Origin: Pannonibacter sp051860505 | GTDB lineage: Bacteria > Pseudomonadota > Alphaproteobacteria > Rhizobiales > Stappiaceae | Assembly: GCF_051860505.1 (NCBI RefSeq) | Contig: NZ_JBHYDX010000001.1 | Coordinates: 124,001-188,000, forward strand | DNA: 64,000 bases | Reading direction: 5' to 3' | In this document: positions 25,946 through 35,178 of the stretch, one piece after another | Numbering within the stretch: the stretch's first letter is position 1 | How the letters are laid out: each line of letters begins with the position of its first letter | The notes under the pieces: model-generated | What the model saw: only the letters and a program-made list of their open reading frames with translations | Database searches by the model: none | Told to the model about the DNA's origin: nothing | Position numbers and translations under genes: made by a program

Positions 25946-28900
25946 TTATTCGGCCGCCACCATGCCCAGCCGTTTCTCTTCCATCTCGCGCAAGGCGCGG
26001 CGGTATTCCACCGGCATCACCTTGACGAACTTCGGACGGTAGGCCTCCCAGGCATCCAGGATGGCCTTGGCCTTGGTCGACCCGGTGTTGGCCACATGGT
26101 TCGACAGCAGCTGGCGCAGGCGCTCGTCGTCGTGGCGGGTCATGTCCCCGGTCACGTCGACGCGGCCCTTGTGCTCCAGGTCGCCGCCGTGGTGATGCAG
26201 CTTCTCCAGCAGGTCATCTTCCTCGGTGACCGGCTCGATGTCGACCATGGCGAGGTTGCAGCGCGAGGAGAAGTTTCCTTCCTCGTCCAGCACATAGGCA
26301 ATGCCGCCGGACATGCCGGCCGCGAAGTTGCGCCCGGTCTGGCCGATGACGACAACAATGCCGCCGGTCATGTATTCGCAGCCGTGGTCACCCACGCCCT
26401 CGACAACCGCCACGGCACCCGAGTTGCGCACGGCGAACCGCTCGCCGGCCACGCCGCGGAAGTAGCACTCGCCCTCGGTCGCACCATAAAGCACGGTGTT
26501 GCCGACGATGATCGCCTCTTCCGCTGGGATCTTGGACTTGTCCGACGGCCGCACGATGATCTTGCCACCCGACAGGCCCTTGCCGACATAGTCGTTGGCG
26601 TCGCCCGTCAGGGTCAGCTTGATGCCGCGTGCGAGGAACGCGCCGAAGGCCTGACCGGCAGTGCCCTTCAGGTTGATCTTCAGCGTGTCGGCCGGCAGGC
26701 CCTTGTGGCCGTAACGCTTGGCAACCTCGCCGGAGAGCATCGCGCCTGCTGAACGGTCGACCGAGCAGATCGTCTCTTCCACGATGGTCGGCGCCTTGTC
26801 GTCCAGCGCCGGCTTGGCGGCAGCGATCAGGCGGCGGTCGAGGATGTCGACGATCGGATGCTCCTGGCGCATGGTCCAGCGGGTGTCTTCAGGGGCTGCT
26901 TCCGGCTGGTAGAAAATGCGGCCGAAGTCGAGCCCGCGTGCCTTCCAGTGATCAATCGCACTGTCCTTGTCGAGGAAGTCGGCGCGGCCGATGATTTCGT
27001 CCAGCTTGGCAACGCCAAGCGAGGCCATCAGTTCGCGCAGTTCTTCGGCGACGAAGAAGAAGTAGTTGATCACATGCTCCGGCGTGCCCTTGAAGCGCTT
27101 GCGCAGCACCGGATCCTGGGTGGCAATGCCAACCGGGCAGGTGTTCAGGTGGCACTTGCGCATCATCAGGCAGCCCGCCGCGATCAGCGGTGCAGTGGCA
27201 AAGCCGAACTCGTCAGCACCCAGCAGGGCGCCGATCAGCACGTCACGGCCGGTCTTCAGGCCGCCGTCAACCTGCAGCGCCACGCGGGAGCGCAAGCCGT
27301 TCAGCACCAGCGTCTGCTGGGTTTCGGCCAAGCCGATTTCCCAGGGGCTGCCGGCATGCTTGATCGAGGTCAGCGGCGAAGCGCCGGTGCCACCGTCATA
27401 ACCGGAGACCGTGATGTGGTCGGCACGTGCCTTGGCAACGCCAGCGGCCACCGTGCCCACACCCACTTCCGACACCAGCTTGACGGAGATGTCGGCTTCC
27501 GGGTTCACGTTCTTCAGGTCGTAGATCAGCTGCGCCAGATCTTCGATCGAGTAGATGTCATGGTGCGGCGGGGGCGAGATCAGGCCGACGCCCGGGGTCG
27601 AGTGACGCACCTTGGCGATGACCGCATCCACCTTGTGGCCGGGCAGCTGGCCGCCTTCGCCGGGCTTGGCACCCTGCGCCACCTTGATCTGCAGCATGTC
27701 GGCATTGACCAGATATTCGGTGGTGACACCGAAGCGGCCGGAGGCGACCTGCTTGATCGCCGACCGCTGCGGGTTCATCGAGCCGTCCGGCAGCGGGTTG
27801 AAGCGCTCGGCTTCCTCGCCGCCTTCACCGGTGTTCGACTTGCCGCCGATCTTGTTCATCGCGATGGCCAGCGAGCTGTGTGCCTCGCGGCTGATCGAGC
27901 CGAAGGACATGGCACCCGTCACGAAGCGGCGCACCAGCTTTTCGGCCGATTCCACCTCGTCGAGCGGGATCGGCTTGCGGCCGAGCTCGTCCGCGCTCTT
28001 GATGCGGAACATGCCACGGATCGAGAAGCGGCCGGTCTCCCGGTTCGACATCTCGGCAAACTCCCGGTACTTGTCCGGCAGGTTGCCGCGCACGGCGTGC
28101 TGCAGCGTCGCGATGGAATCCGGCGTCCACATGTGGCTCTCGCCACGGATGCGGTAGGCGTATTCGCCGCCAACCTCGAGCGAGCGGCGCAGAATGGCGA
28201 CGTCCTCGAAGGCTTCCCGGTGGCGCATCACCGTTTCCTCGGCCACTTCATTCAGGCCGATACCCTCAATGGTCGTGGCCGTGCCGAAGAAGAACTTCTC
28301 GACAAAGCTGGAAGACAGACCGATTGCGTCGAAGATCTGCGCGCCGCAATAGGACTGGTAGGTCGAGATGCCCATCTTGGACATGACCTTGAGGATGCCC
28401 TTGTCGATCGACTTGATGTAGCGGTGAACCACTTCATCGGCGTCGACTTCCTCGGGGAAGTCCATCTCGGCATGCATCGACAGCAGGGTTTCGAAGGCTA
28501 GATACGGGTTGATCGCCTCGGCGCCATAACCGGCCAGCACGCAGAAATGATGGATCTCGCGCGCCTCGCCCGTCTCCACGACCAGGCCGACGGAGGTGCG
28601 CAGGCCCTTGCGGATCAGGTGATGGTGCACGGCTGCGGTGGCCAGCAGCGCGGGGATCGCGATGCGGGCACGGCTGATCATGCGGTCGGACAGGATGATG
28701 ATGTTGTATCCGTCCCGGACGGCCTTCTCGGCGCGCTGGCACAGTTCCTCCAGCGCCTCTTCCATGCCCGCAGCGCCCTTGGTGGCGATGTAGGTCATGT
28801 CGAGCGTCTTGGCCGAGAAGTGATTGTCGGCGATGTCGCCGATGCGGCGGATCTTCTCCAGGTCCTCGTTGGTGAGGATCGGCTGGCGGACTTCCAGGCG

Positions 28901-30682
28901 CTTGGCGTGCGACAGGCCCTTGAGGTCAAACAGGTTCGGACGCGGACCGATGAACGAGACAAGGCTCATCACCAGTTCCTCGCGGATCGGGTCGATCGGC
29001 GGGTTCGTCACCTGGGCGAAGTTCTGCTTGAAGTAGGTATAGAGCAGCTTCGACTTGTCGGACAAAGCCGAGATTGGCGTGTCCGTGCCCATCGAACCCA
29101 CGGCTTCCTGCCCGATGGTGGCCATCGGTTGCATCAGCAGCTTGATGTCTTCCTGGGTGTAGCCGAAGGCCTGCTGACGGTCGAGCAGGCTCTCGCCGGC
29201 GACAGGGGCCCGCTCACGCACGCCCGGCATGTCTTCCAGCACGATCTGCGACCGGTGCAGCCAGTCCTTGTACGGGTTGGCCGTGGACAGCTGCCGCTTG
29301 ATCTCGTCATCCGAGACAATGCGGCCTTCTTCCAGGTCGATGAGCAGCATCTTGCCCGGCTGCAGGCGCCACTTCTTGACGATCTTCTCGTCCGGGATCG
29401 GCAGCACGCCGACTTCCGACGACATGATCACATAGTCGTCGTCGGTGACGATGTAGCGGGCCGGACGCAGGCCGTTGCGGTCCAGCGTCGCGCCGATCTG
29501 GCGGCCGTCGGTGAAGGCCACGGCAGCCGGACCGTCCCATGGCTCCATGATCGCGGCATGATAGGCGTAGAAGGCGCGGCGGTTCTCGTCCATCAGCGGG
29601 TTGCCGGCCCAGGCTTCAGGGATCAGCATCATCGCCGCGTGGGCCAGCGAGTAGCCGCCCATGACGAGGAATTCGAGTGCGTTGTCGAAGCAGGCGGTGT
29701 CCGACTGGCCTTCGTAGGAAATCGGCCACAGCTTCGTGATGTCGTCGCCGAACAGCGGCGAGGACACGGAGGCCTGGCGGGCTGCCATCCAGTTCACGTT
29801 GCCGCGCAGCGTGTTGATCTCGCCGTTATGCGCCACCATGCGGTACGGGTGGGCGAGATCCCAGGACGGGAACGTATTGGTGGAGAAGCGCTGATGCACC
29901 AGGGCCAGGGCCGAGGTGAAGCGCTCGTCCGTCAGGTCCTTGTAATAGGCGCCCAGCTGATAGGCCAGGAACATGCCCTTGTAGACGACGGTCCGGCTCG
30001 AGATCGAAACCAGATAGAAGCCGTTCTTCACCGCGTTGCTTTCGGCGCGGACGGTGTTGGAGATCACCTTGCGCAGCACATAAAGCCGGCGCTCGAAGGC
30101 GGTCTGGTCGGCGCAGTCGGTCGCGGCAATGAACAGCTGGCGCGAGACCGGTTCGGTTGCGGCAATGTCCGGCGCCTTGGACAGCGACGAATTGTCGACC
30201 GGCACGTCGCGCCAGCCGATGACCTTCTGGCCTTCGGCAGCGACAACCCGCTCGACGATTTCCTCGCACTGGGCGCGCAGCGCCGGGTCCTGCGGCAGGA
30301 ACAGGAAGCCAACGCCATACTGGCCCGGTTCCGGCAGGGTGATCCCCTGGGCCGCCATTTCAGCGGCGAAGAAGGCATGCGGGATCTGCACCAGCATGCC
30401 GGCGCCGTCACCCATCAAAGGGTCGGCGCCCACCGCGCCGCGATGGGTCAGGTTTTCAAGAATGTTGAGGCCGTCTGCGACGACCTTGTGCGATTTCTGG
30501 CCTTTGAGATGCGCAATGAAGCCGACGCCGCAGGCATCGTGTTCGCGAGAAGGATTATAAAGCCCTTTGTCTGCCGCCTCGCGCAGACGCGTAGCCAGGG
30601 TAGTCGCGGTTCGGGTTTTCGCACCCGCGTCGCGTTCGCCCATGACCATGGCTGTGCTTGCCGTCAGCTCACTCTTCATCAT
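25946..30682 (-). CDS. gltB: Glutamate synthase (NADPH) large subunit
   Basis: The 1578-residue enzyme begins with a propeptide of about 50 residues. The catalytic Cys51 of the class II glutamine amidotransferase domain (REHDACGVGF) follows. The central and FMN-binding synthase domains span about 480-1250, including the 3Fe-4S cysteines in CHLNTCPVGIAT. A C-terminal beta-helix domain of Gly-rich repeats ends the protein (GGIVVVIGQTGRNFAAGMSG). This is a full-length alpha subunit of GOGAT, which with glutamine synthetase assimilates ammonium. Two adjacent ATG codons mark the start. A CACTG-TGATCG-CAGTG dyad lies 11-26 bases upstream. Confidence 0.97.
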   Translation of the reverse strand: MMKSELTASTAMVMGERDAGAKTRTATTLATRLREAADKGLYNPSREHDACGVGFIAHLKGQKSHKVVADGLNILENLTHRGAVGADPLMGDGAGMLVQIPHAFFAAEMAAQGITLPEPGQYGVGFLFLPQDPALRAQCEEIVERVVAAEGQKVIGWRDVPVDNSSLSKAPDIAATEPVSRQLFIAATDCADQTAFERRLYVLRKVISNTVRAESNAVKNGFYLVSISSRTVVYKGMFLAYQLGAYYKDLTDERFTSALALVHQRFSTNTFPSWDLAHPYRMVAHNGEINTLRGNVNWMAARQASVSSPLFGDDITKLWPISYEGQSDTACFDNALEFLVMGGYSLAHAAMMLIPEAWAGNPLMDENRRAFYAYHAAIMEPWDGPAAVAFTDGRQIGATLDRNGLRPARYIVTDDDYVIMSSEVGVLPIPDEKIVKKWRLQPGKMLLIDLEEGRIVSDDEIKRQLSTANPYKDWLHRSQIVLEDMPGVRERAPVAGESLLDRQQAFGYTQEDIKLLMQPMATIGQEAVGSMGTDTPISALSDKSKLLYTYFKQNFAQVTNPPIDPIREELVMSLVSFIGPRPNLFDLKGLSHAKRLEVRQPILTNEDLEKIRRIGDIADNHFSAKTLDMTYIATKGAAGMEEALEELCQRAEKAVRDGYNIIILSDRMISRARIAIPALLATAAVHHHLIRKGLRTSVGLVVETGEAREIHHFCVLAGYGAEAINPYLAFETLLSMHAEMDFPEEVDADEVVHRYIKSIDKGILKVMSKMGISTYQSYCGAQIFDAIGLSSSFVEKFFFGTATTIEGIGLNEVAEETVMRHREAFEDVAILRRSLEVGGEYAYRIRGESHMWTPDSIATLQHAVRGNLPDKYREFAEMSNRETGRFSIRGMFRIKSADELGRKPIPLDEVESAEKLVRRFVTGAMSFGSISREAHSSLAIAMNKIGGKSNTGEGGEEAERFNPLPDGSMNPQRSAIKQVASGRFGVTTEYLVNADMLQIKVAQGAKPGEGGQLPGHKVDAVIAKVRHSTPGVGLISPPPHHDIYSIEDLAQLIYDLKNVNPEADISVKLVSEVGVGTVAAGVAKARADHITVSGYDGGTGASPLTSIKHAGSPWEIGLAETQQTLVLNGLRSRVALQVDGGLKTGRDVLIGALLGADEFGFATAPLIAAGCLMMRKCHLNTCPVGIATQDPVLRKRFKGTPEHVINYFFFVAEELRELMASLGVAKLDEIIGRADFLDKDSAIDHWKARGLDFGRIFYQPEAAPEDTRWTMRQEHPIVDILDRRLIAAAKPALDDKAPTIVEETICSVDRSAGAMLSGEVAKRYGHKGLPADTLKINLKGTAGQAFGAFLARGIKLTLTGDANDYVGKGLSGGKIIVRPSDKSKIPAEEAIIVGNTVLYGATEGECYFRGVAGERFAVRNSGAVAVVEGVGDHGCEYMTGGIVVVIGQTGRNFAAGMSGGIAYVLDEEGNFSSRCNLAMVDIEPVTEEDDLLEKLHHHGGDLEHKGRVDVTGDMTRHDDERLRQLLSNHVANTGSTKAKAILDAWEAYRPKFVKVMPVEYRRALREMEEKRLGMVAAE

Positions 30683-31336
30683 TATGCGTCCTCACTGTGA
30701 TCGCAGTGGTGCCGCGTGACTTTCAGGATAAAGCGCAAGCGCGTCCGTCCACCCTGGACCAGGCGCAAGCGACACCTCCCTCAGCCTCTGCCGCGGCTCT
30801 GTCTTAATTTAACGCTTCGCTCGTCGAAAGCGAATCGTCACGCGTCCGGCGGAACTGCCGCCAGGCATTGATCCGGCAGGCCTGCCCTGGTGCGGCCATG
30901 CGGCGCGCGCCCGGCGTTGGCCAGACGGGCGGGGTTCCTGTCTTGCTTGCGCTGGCCGGTGGTAGCGTCCCGGACTATCCGCGCCTTGCCACGGTTCGCC
31001 CATGGCTTGTCAGGTTTCCCGTTTGCCGTCAAAAGGGACAGCATTGCTGCCCTAATTCTAGGCCGGGCGAACATGCCAGATTTCAAACGGGGGGGCAAGA
31101 CCGTTTCTGAAGGGTAAAATCCTGTTTGTTTCGCGCTTTGCTCCGTTTTTGATTTTTCACTTCACTTTTCCGCGTGTGGGGAAAGAAAATTTCACACTTC
31201 CCGTTCAATTAGTGTTGGGCTGGCGTGGTCAGTTTGTCACAGGCCTTTGATTTCCTGTTGAAGCGCAGTCTGGTCACTCTGCAGTTGCGCCAGACGGACA
31301 GCCCGCCTGCCCGCAGATCCTTTCTGGGAGATCCAC
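30683..31336. other. Long divergent intergenic region between gltB and the bufferin operon
   Basis: These 654 bases hold no convincing gene: short frames exist but lack ribosome sites and family features. The left half is GC-rich. The stretch 31110-31215 is markedly AT-rich and is the likely promoter area of the rightward operon; it contains an inverted repeat GTGTG/CACAC (31174-31197). I found no clear ECF-type -35 motif. Confidence 0.55.
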
Positions 31337-31633
31337 ATGAGCAAGATGATCCTTTCCGCCGCCTTCGTCGCTGGCGCCGTTGCAACTGCCGTTTCCGGCC
31401 TCTCCACCGCTGCCGTTGCGCAGGATGCGAAAGAAAAGTGCTACGGCGTGTCCATGGCCGGCAAGAATGATTGCAAGGCCGGCCCGGGCACAACCTGCGC
31501 CGGTTCCTCGACCGTTGACTACCAGGGCAATGCCTGGACCCTCGTCCCGAAAGGCACTTGCGTTTCCATGAGCGTGCCGGACGGCCGCATGGGCTCGCTG
31601 GAGCCGCTTGAGCGCGACCTGCCGAAGTCCTGA
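31337..31633 (+). CDS. bufA: Bufferin-type precursor peptide (DUF2282)
   Basis: The 98-residue protein has a signal peptide (about 1-29, cleavage near AVAQDA) and then a small domain with four cysteines at 35, 46, 54 and 75. They lie in the family context KCYGVSMAGKNDC, TTCAG and VPKGTC. DUF2282 proteins of this type are the precursors of bufferins, ribosomally made and post-translationally modified peptides shown in Caulobacter to bind copper in the periplasm after cysteine modification. TGGGAG precedes the ATG. The usual Cys pattern is complete, but the tail after residue 80 is longer than in the members I know. It is the first gene of the operon and is separated from it by an attenuator-like hairpin. 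Confidence 0.85.
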   Translation: MSKMILSAAFVAGAVATAVSGLSTAAVAQDAKEKCYGVSMAGKNDCKAGPGTTCAGSSTVDYQGNAWTLVPKGTCVSMSVPDGRMGSLEPLERDLPKS

Positions 31634-31647
31634 TCCAGGGATCTTGT

Positions 31648-31684
31648 GGCTGCCTGGGCCTTGGTCCGGGCAGCCATATTTTGA
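31648..31684 (+). terminator. Attenuator-like hairpin after the precursor gene
   Basis: GGCTGCCTGG (31648-31657) pairs with CCGGGCAGCC (31666-31675), allowing one G-U pair, and ATATTTTGAT follows. A partial terminator here would give more precursor than modification enzymes, a common design in peptide operons. Confidence 0.6.
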
Positions 31685-31723
31685 TACTGTCTTCGCCATC
31701 TGCTGCTGCCTCAGGACCCTGCC

Positions 31724-32611
31724 ATGACCCTCGCGACCGATCTGCGCATCGAAGCCGTCCTGCCGGCGCGGGCCGGTGTCGGGCTCAAAGGTGAGCATGT
31801 GCCGGATATTCTCGCCAGCCGGCCCGATGTCGGCTTCTTCGAGGTTCATGCCGAGAACTACATGGAGGCGGGCGGGGCTCCGCATCGGCATCTTGAGGCA
31901 ATCCGCCGCGACTATCCGCTGTCCCTGCATGGGGTTGGCCTGTCCATCGGTGGAGCAGGGCCGCTCGATCGCGATCATCTGGCGCGCCTGCGCAAGGTCG
32001 CTGATCGCTATGAACCCGGTCTCTTCTCCGAGCATCTGGCGTGGTCGACCCATGACACCACCTATTTCAACGACCTGCTGCCGGTGCCTTATACGGAGGC
32101 GACGCTGGCTCTCGTCACGGCCCATATCGATGAGGTCCAGGAGGTGATGGGCCGGCAGATGCTGCTGGAAAATCCTTCCACCTATGTCGCGTTCGCCGAA
32201 AGCACGCTGTCCGAAACAGCTTTCCTGCGTGAGATCGTCCGCCGCACCGGCTGCGGCCTGCTGCTCGACGTCAACAACGTTCACGTCTCCGCCACCAACC
32301 ATGGCTGGTCGGCCGAGACCTATCTCGCCGATTTTCCGCTGGCGCATGTCCGCGAGATCCATCTCGGTGGGCATGCTCCGGACATTGATGACGATGGCCT
32401 GCCGTTGCTGATTGACGCGCATGACCGACCTGTCGACCAGGAGGTCTGGCGCCTGTTTGCTCTCGTTGCCAATCGCCTCGGTCCCTTGCCGACCCTGATC
32501 GAGTGGGACAATGACGTTCCCGCTTGGCCGGTCCTCCTGGATGAAGCCCGGTCAGCCGAGCGGATCCTGACAGCGGCTGCCCGCCGGGAGCCCCGTCGTG
32601 CCTTCGGCTGA
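31724..32611 (+). CDS. bufB: Multinuclear non-heme iron oxidase (DUF692), bufferin modification enzyme
   Basis: The 295-residue TIM-barrel protein carries the DUF692/MNIO metal-ligand blocks: FFEVHAENYMEAGG, SLHGVGLSIGG, FSEHLAW, LLENPSTYV, LLLDVNNVHVSATNHG, REIHLGGHA and LIEWDNDVPAW. These enzymes use two or three iron ions and O2 to modify Cys residues of a partner peptide. Standing directly after a four-Cys precursor and overlapping the DUF2063 gene by 14 bases, it is expected to act on the precursor in the cytoplasm before export. Confidence 0.92.
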   Translation: MTLATDLRIEAVLPARAGVGLKGEHVPDILASRPDVGFFEVHAENYMEAGGAPHRHLEAIRRDYPLSLHGVGLSIGGAGPLDRDHLARLRKVADRYEPGLFSEHLAWSTHDTTYFNDLLPVPYTEATLALVTAHIDEVQEVMGRQMLLENPSTYVAFAESTLSETAFLREIVRRTGCGLLLDVNNVHVSATNHGWSAETYLADFPLAHVREIHLGGHAPDIDDDGLPLLIDAHDRPVDQEVWRLFALVANRLGPLPTLIEWDNDVPAWPVLLDEARSAERILTAAARREPRRAFG

Positions 32612-33401
32612 CGGTCGGTCCTGGCCTCTCGGTCCCTTCCCGGGACGCGATGATTTTGCCGCTGCCCTGTTCGTCCCCGACCTTCCGGTGCCCGCTGGCG
32701 TGGTGGGTCCGGGTGGTCGACCTGCCGGCAAGCGCTTTGCCGTTTATCGCAACAATGTCGTGGTCAGTCTCACCGAAAGTTTGAAGGCAACCTACCCGGC
32801 CGTGGCTGCTTTGCTGGGCGATGAATATTTTTCAGCGCTGGCTCGGTTGTTCATGTCTGCGCACCCGCCAAAGTCTCCGATCTTGTCGCGCTATGGCGGT
32901 GAATTGTCGGACTTTGTCGCTTGTTTTTCCCCCCTTGCTGCCTACCCGTATCTCGCCGATGTGGCCCGGTTCGAATGGGCCTGGCTGGAGAGCTATCACG
33001 CGGCTGATACCGCACCGCTTGACCCGGCTGATCTTGCTTCGGTTGCGCCGGGGTCCCTGGGTGATGTGCGCCTTCAGGCCCATCCGGCATCCCGGCTGCT
33101 GGTCTCCCATTTTCCGGTCTTTGATCTCGTTGTCGCCAACCGGTTCGAACCTGAAGTCTCTGTCCCCATTGATCTTTTGGAAAGCCAGTCTGTGCTTTTC
33201 TCGCGTCCTGACATCGATGTGATGTTCAGGGTGATTCCGGCTGGAACGGCTGCCCTCGCCACGGCCCTGTTTTCGGGGCAAACCCTTGGCGATGCAGCGG
33301 AACTGGCCTTTGCTGCAGATCCGGGCTTCGATTTTCCGCAAGGATTGTCGGTTCTGCTTTCCGCCGGCATCTTCTGCGGGCTCGACAGGGGCACGGCCTG
33401 A
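32598..33401 (+). CDS. bufC: DUF2063 protein, MNIO partner
   Basis: The 267-residue protein shows the DUF2063 pattern: an N-terminal RFAVYRNNVVVSLTESLKATYPAVAALLGDEYFSALARLF segment (residues about 45-85, quoted in outline), PYLADVARFEWAWLESYHA near 115, then a beta-rich half. Members act as peptide-recognition partners of DUF692 oxidases. The 14-base overlap with the oxidase gene points to coupled translation and a stoichiometric complex. Confidence 0.88.
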   Translation: MPSADGRSWPLGPFPGRDDFAAALFVPDLPVPAGVVGPGGRPAGKRFAVYRNNVVVSLTESLKATYPAVAALLGDEYFSALARLFMSAHPPKSPILSRYGGELSDFVACFSPLAAYPYLADVARFEWAWLESYHAADTAPLDPADLASVAPGSLGDVRLQAHPASRLLVSHFPVFDLVVANRFEPEVSVPIDLLESQSVLFSRPDIDVMFRVIPAGTAALATALFSGQTLGDAAELAFAADPGFDFPQGLSVLLSAGIFCGLDRGTA

Positions 33402-33431
33402 CTTCTTCGTGCACAGGATGGGGGAACGACT

Positions 33432-34016
33432 ATGTCTGGGCTGATTGATTTTTTTGTCCGACTTTATACGGCGGTGTTCAGTGCGTTTGAACAGTTGACG
33501 CGCGGCTGGTTCCTGGGGGCTTTCGCGCGTTTTGCCTTCGCAGGTATCCTGTTGATGTACTTCTGGAATTCCGCGCTGACCAAGATCAGCTCCGGCCCTC
33601 TGGGCTTTCTGACGCCGTCAACGGGGGCCTTCGCGCAGATCCTGCCGCAGATGATGCAGGCGGTGAGCTATGACCAGTCGCAGATCCCGTTCTTCCCCTA
33701 TCATGTTATTGTTATTGCAGGGACCTGGGCCGAGTTCGTGCTGCCGGCCATGGTCGTCGTCGGCCTTTTCACCCGCTTCGCCAGCCTCGGCATGATCGGG
33801 TTCATTGTCGTCATGAGCTATGTCGACATCACCGGTCTTGGCGCCGATGCGACGGCTATTGGTCAGCTTTTTGATGGCAATCCGAGCGCCATGATCTCTG
33901 ACCAGCGCCTCTTGTGGTGCTTCCTGCTGACGGTTCTCGTTCTCAACGGGCCGGGCAAGATTTCGCTCGACTGGGTTCTGGGCCGGTTCTATTCCCGCCG
34001 CGCCCGCTATCACTGA
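33432..34016 (+). CDS. DoxX family membrane protein
   Basis: The 194-residue protein has four hydrophobic segments (about 30-50, 80-105, 110-130, 150-170), typical of DoxX. DoxX proteins frequently end bufferin-type operons and may serve redox or membrane functions there; the exact role is unproven. It follows bufC by 30 bases with a GGGGGAACGAC leader. Confidence 0.85.
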   Translation: MSGLIDFFVRLYTAVFSAFEQLTRGWFLGAFARFAFAGILLMYFWNSALTKISSGPLGFLTPSTGAFAQILPQMMQAVSYDQSQIPFFPYHVIVIAGTWAEFVLPAMVVVGLFTRFASLGMIGFIVVMSYVDITGLGADATAIGQLFDGNPSAMISDQRLLWCFLLTVLVLNGPGKISLDWVLGRFYSRRARYH

Positions 34017-34024
34017 AGGAGTTG

Positions 34025-34061
34025 CCAAGGGCGCTTGCCGAGCGCCTTGGTGCCTGCTTTA
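34025..34061 (+). terminator. Probable terminator of the bufferin operon
   Basis: CCAAGGGCGCT and AGCGCCTTGG form a hairpin with one bulge (34025-34050), followed by TGCCTGCTTTA. The weak T tract and the downstream aldolase only 53 bases after doxX leave read-through possible. Confidence 0.4.
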
Positions 34062-34068
34062 AAGAGCC

Positions 34069-35103
34069 ATGATCTTTTCAAGCGACAACTGGGCCGGTGC
34101 CAGCGCGCCGGTCAGCGAGGCCCTGACGCGGCATGCGTCCGGGCTCGCTCCCGCCTATGGCAACGATCCCGTGACGGAAGCCGTCTCGCGGCGATTTTCC
34201 GAGATATTTGAACGGGATGTCGCCGTCTTCTTCGTTGCGACCGGCACCGCTGCCAACGCCCTTGCCCTGTCGGCCTATGCCCGTCCGGGTGGCGTTGTCT
34301 TCAGTCATTCCGGCGCGCATATCCAGGTTGACGAGTGCGGTGCCCCGGAATTCTTCACTGGCGGTGGCAAGCTGCGCGGTCTTGCCGGCGCCAATGGCAA
34401 GATCACGCCTGAGGCCTTGTCCGCCGCGATGGCCGATCATCCGGATGGCAATCCGATGCATGGTCAGGTGTCGGCGGTCTCCATCTCGCAGGCCACCGAA
34501 TGCGGCACGGTGTACCGGTCAGGCGAGATCCGCGCACTGGCGGATGCCGCCCATGGAAGGGGCATTCCCCTGCATATGGATGGTGCGCGCTTTGCCAATG
34601 CCGTCTCCTTCCTTGGGCTCACTCCTGCCGAGGTGACGTGGAAGGCGGGCGTGGATGTCCTGTCTTTCGGGGCCACCAAGAACGGCTGTTGGTGCGCTGA
34701 AGCAGTTGTTTTCTTCAATTCTGACAATGCTCTGCAGTTTCCATACTTGCGTAAGCGGGCCGGCCATCTCCTGTCGAAGAGCCGCTTTGCCGCCGCGCAG
34801 TTCGATGGCTATCTCGCTGGGGGGCATTGGCTCGCCAATGCCGCTCATGCCAATGGGCTGGCACAGACCATCGGCGAGGGACTGGTCGCCGCAGGCTACC
34901 GGCTGGCCTGGCCGGTCGAGGCAAACGAGGTGTTTCCGGTCTTGCCACATAGCGTGATTGCCCGCCTGCGTGCCGCCGGTGCGATGTTCTACGAGTGGCC
35001 TGCCGACAACATCGGTTCGGACGAATCCGCAGTCCGCCTCGTCACGTCTTTCGCCACCGACCCGGCCGATGTCGCACGCTTCCTCGAACTCGCAGCCGGC
35101 TGA
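34069..35103 (+). CDS. Threonine aldolase family PLP enzyme
   Basis: The 344-residue fold-type I PLP enzyme has the low-specificity threonine-aldolase features SSDNWAGASAPV, the ATGTAANALAL substrate loop, HMDGARFANAV (PLP-ring Asp/Arg), and the PLP lysine in LSFGATKNGCW near residue 204. It would split L-threonine or allo-threonine into glycine and acetaldehyde. It may be cotranscribed with the bufferin operon but has no clear link to it. Confidence 0.9.
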   Translation: MIFSSDNWAGASAPVSEALTRHASGLAPAYGNDPVTEAVSRRFSEIFERDVAVFFVATGTAANALALSAYARPGGVVFSHSGAHIQVDECGAPEFFTGGGKLRGLAGANGKITPEALSAAMADHPDGNPMHGQVSAVSISQATECGTVYRSGEIRALADAAHGRGIPLHMDGARFANAVSFLGLTPAEVTWKAGVDVLSFGATKNGCWCAEAVVFFNSDNALQFPYLRKRAGHLLSKSRFAAAQFDGYLAGGHWLANAAHANGLAQTIGEGLVAAGYRLAWPVEANEVFPVLPHSVIARLRAAGAMFYEWPADNIGSDESAVRLVTSFATDPADVARFLELAAG

Positions 35104-35110
35104 AATCCAG

Positions 35111-35142
35111 AAGCAAAACGCCCGGCCTCATTGGCCGGGCGT
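35111..35142 (-). terminator. Terminator of the hsp20 transcript
   Basis: ACGCCCGGCC (35118-35127) and GGCCGGGCGT (35133-35142) form a perfect 10-bp stem. On the minus strand TTTTGCTT follows it. The stem may also slow rightward transcription from the aldolase gene. Confidence 0.8.
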
Positions 35143-35178
35143 CCTGGACTGATCAGGCCCTTGGGGGGCAGGCCGTGG

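Noticed and set aside
28547..30700. Long plus-strand open frame opposite gltB
   Set aside because: Antisense shadow of a highly conserved gene; the product is Arg/His-rich low-complexity sequence.
30809..31130. Several short open frames in the gltB-bufA spacer
   Set aside because: No ribosome sites, no recognisable domains, and composition typical of non-coding GC-rich DNA.
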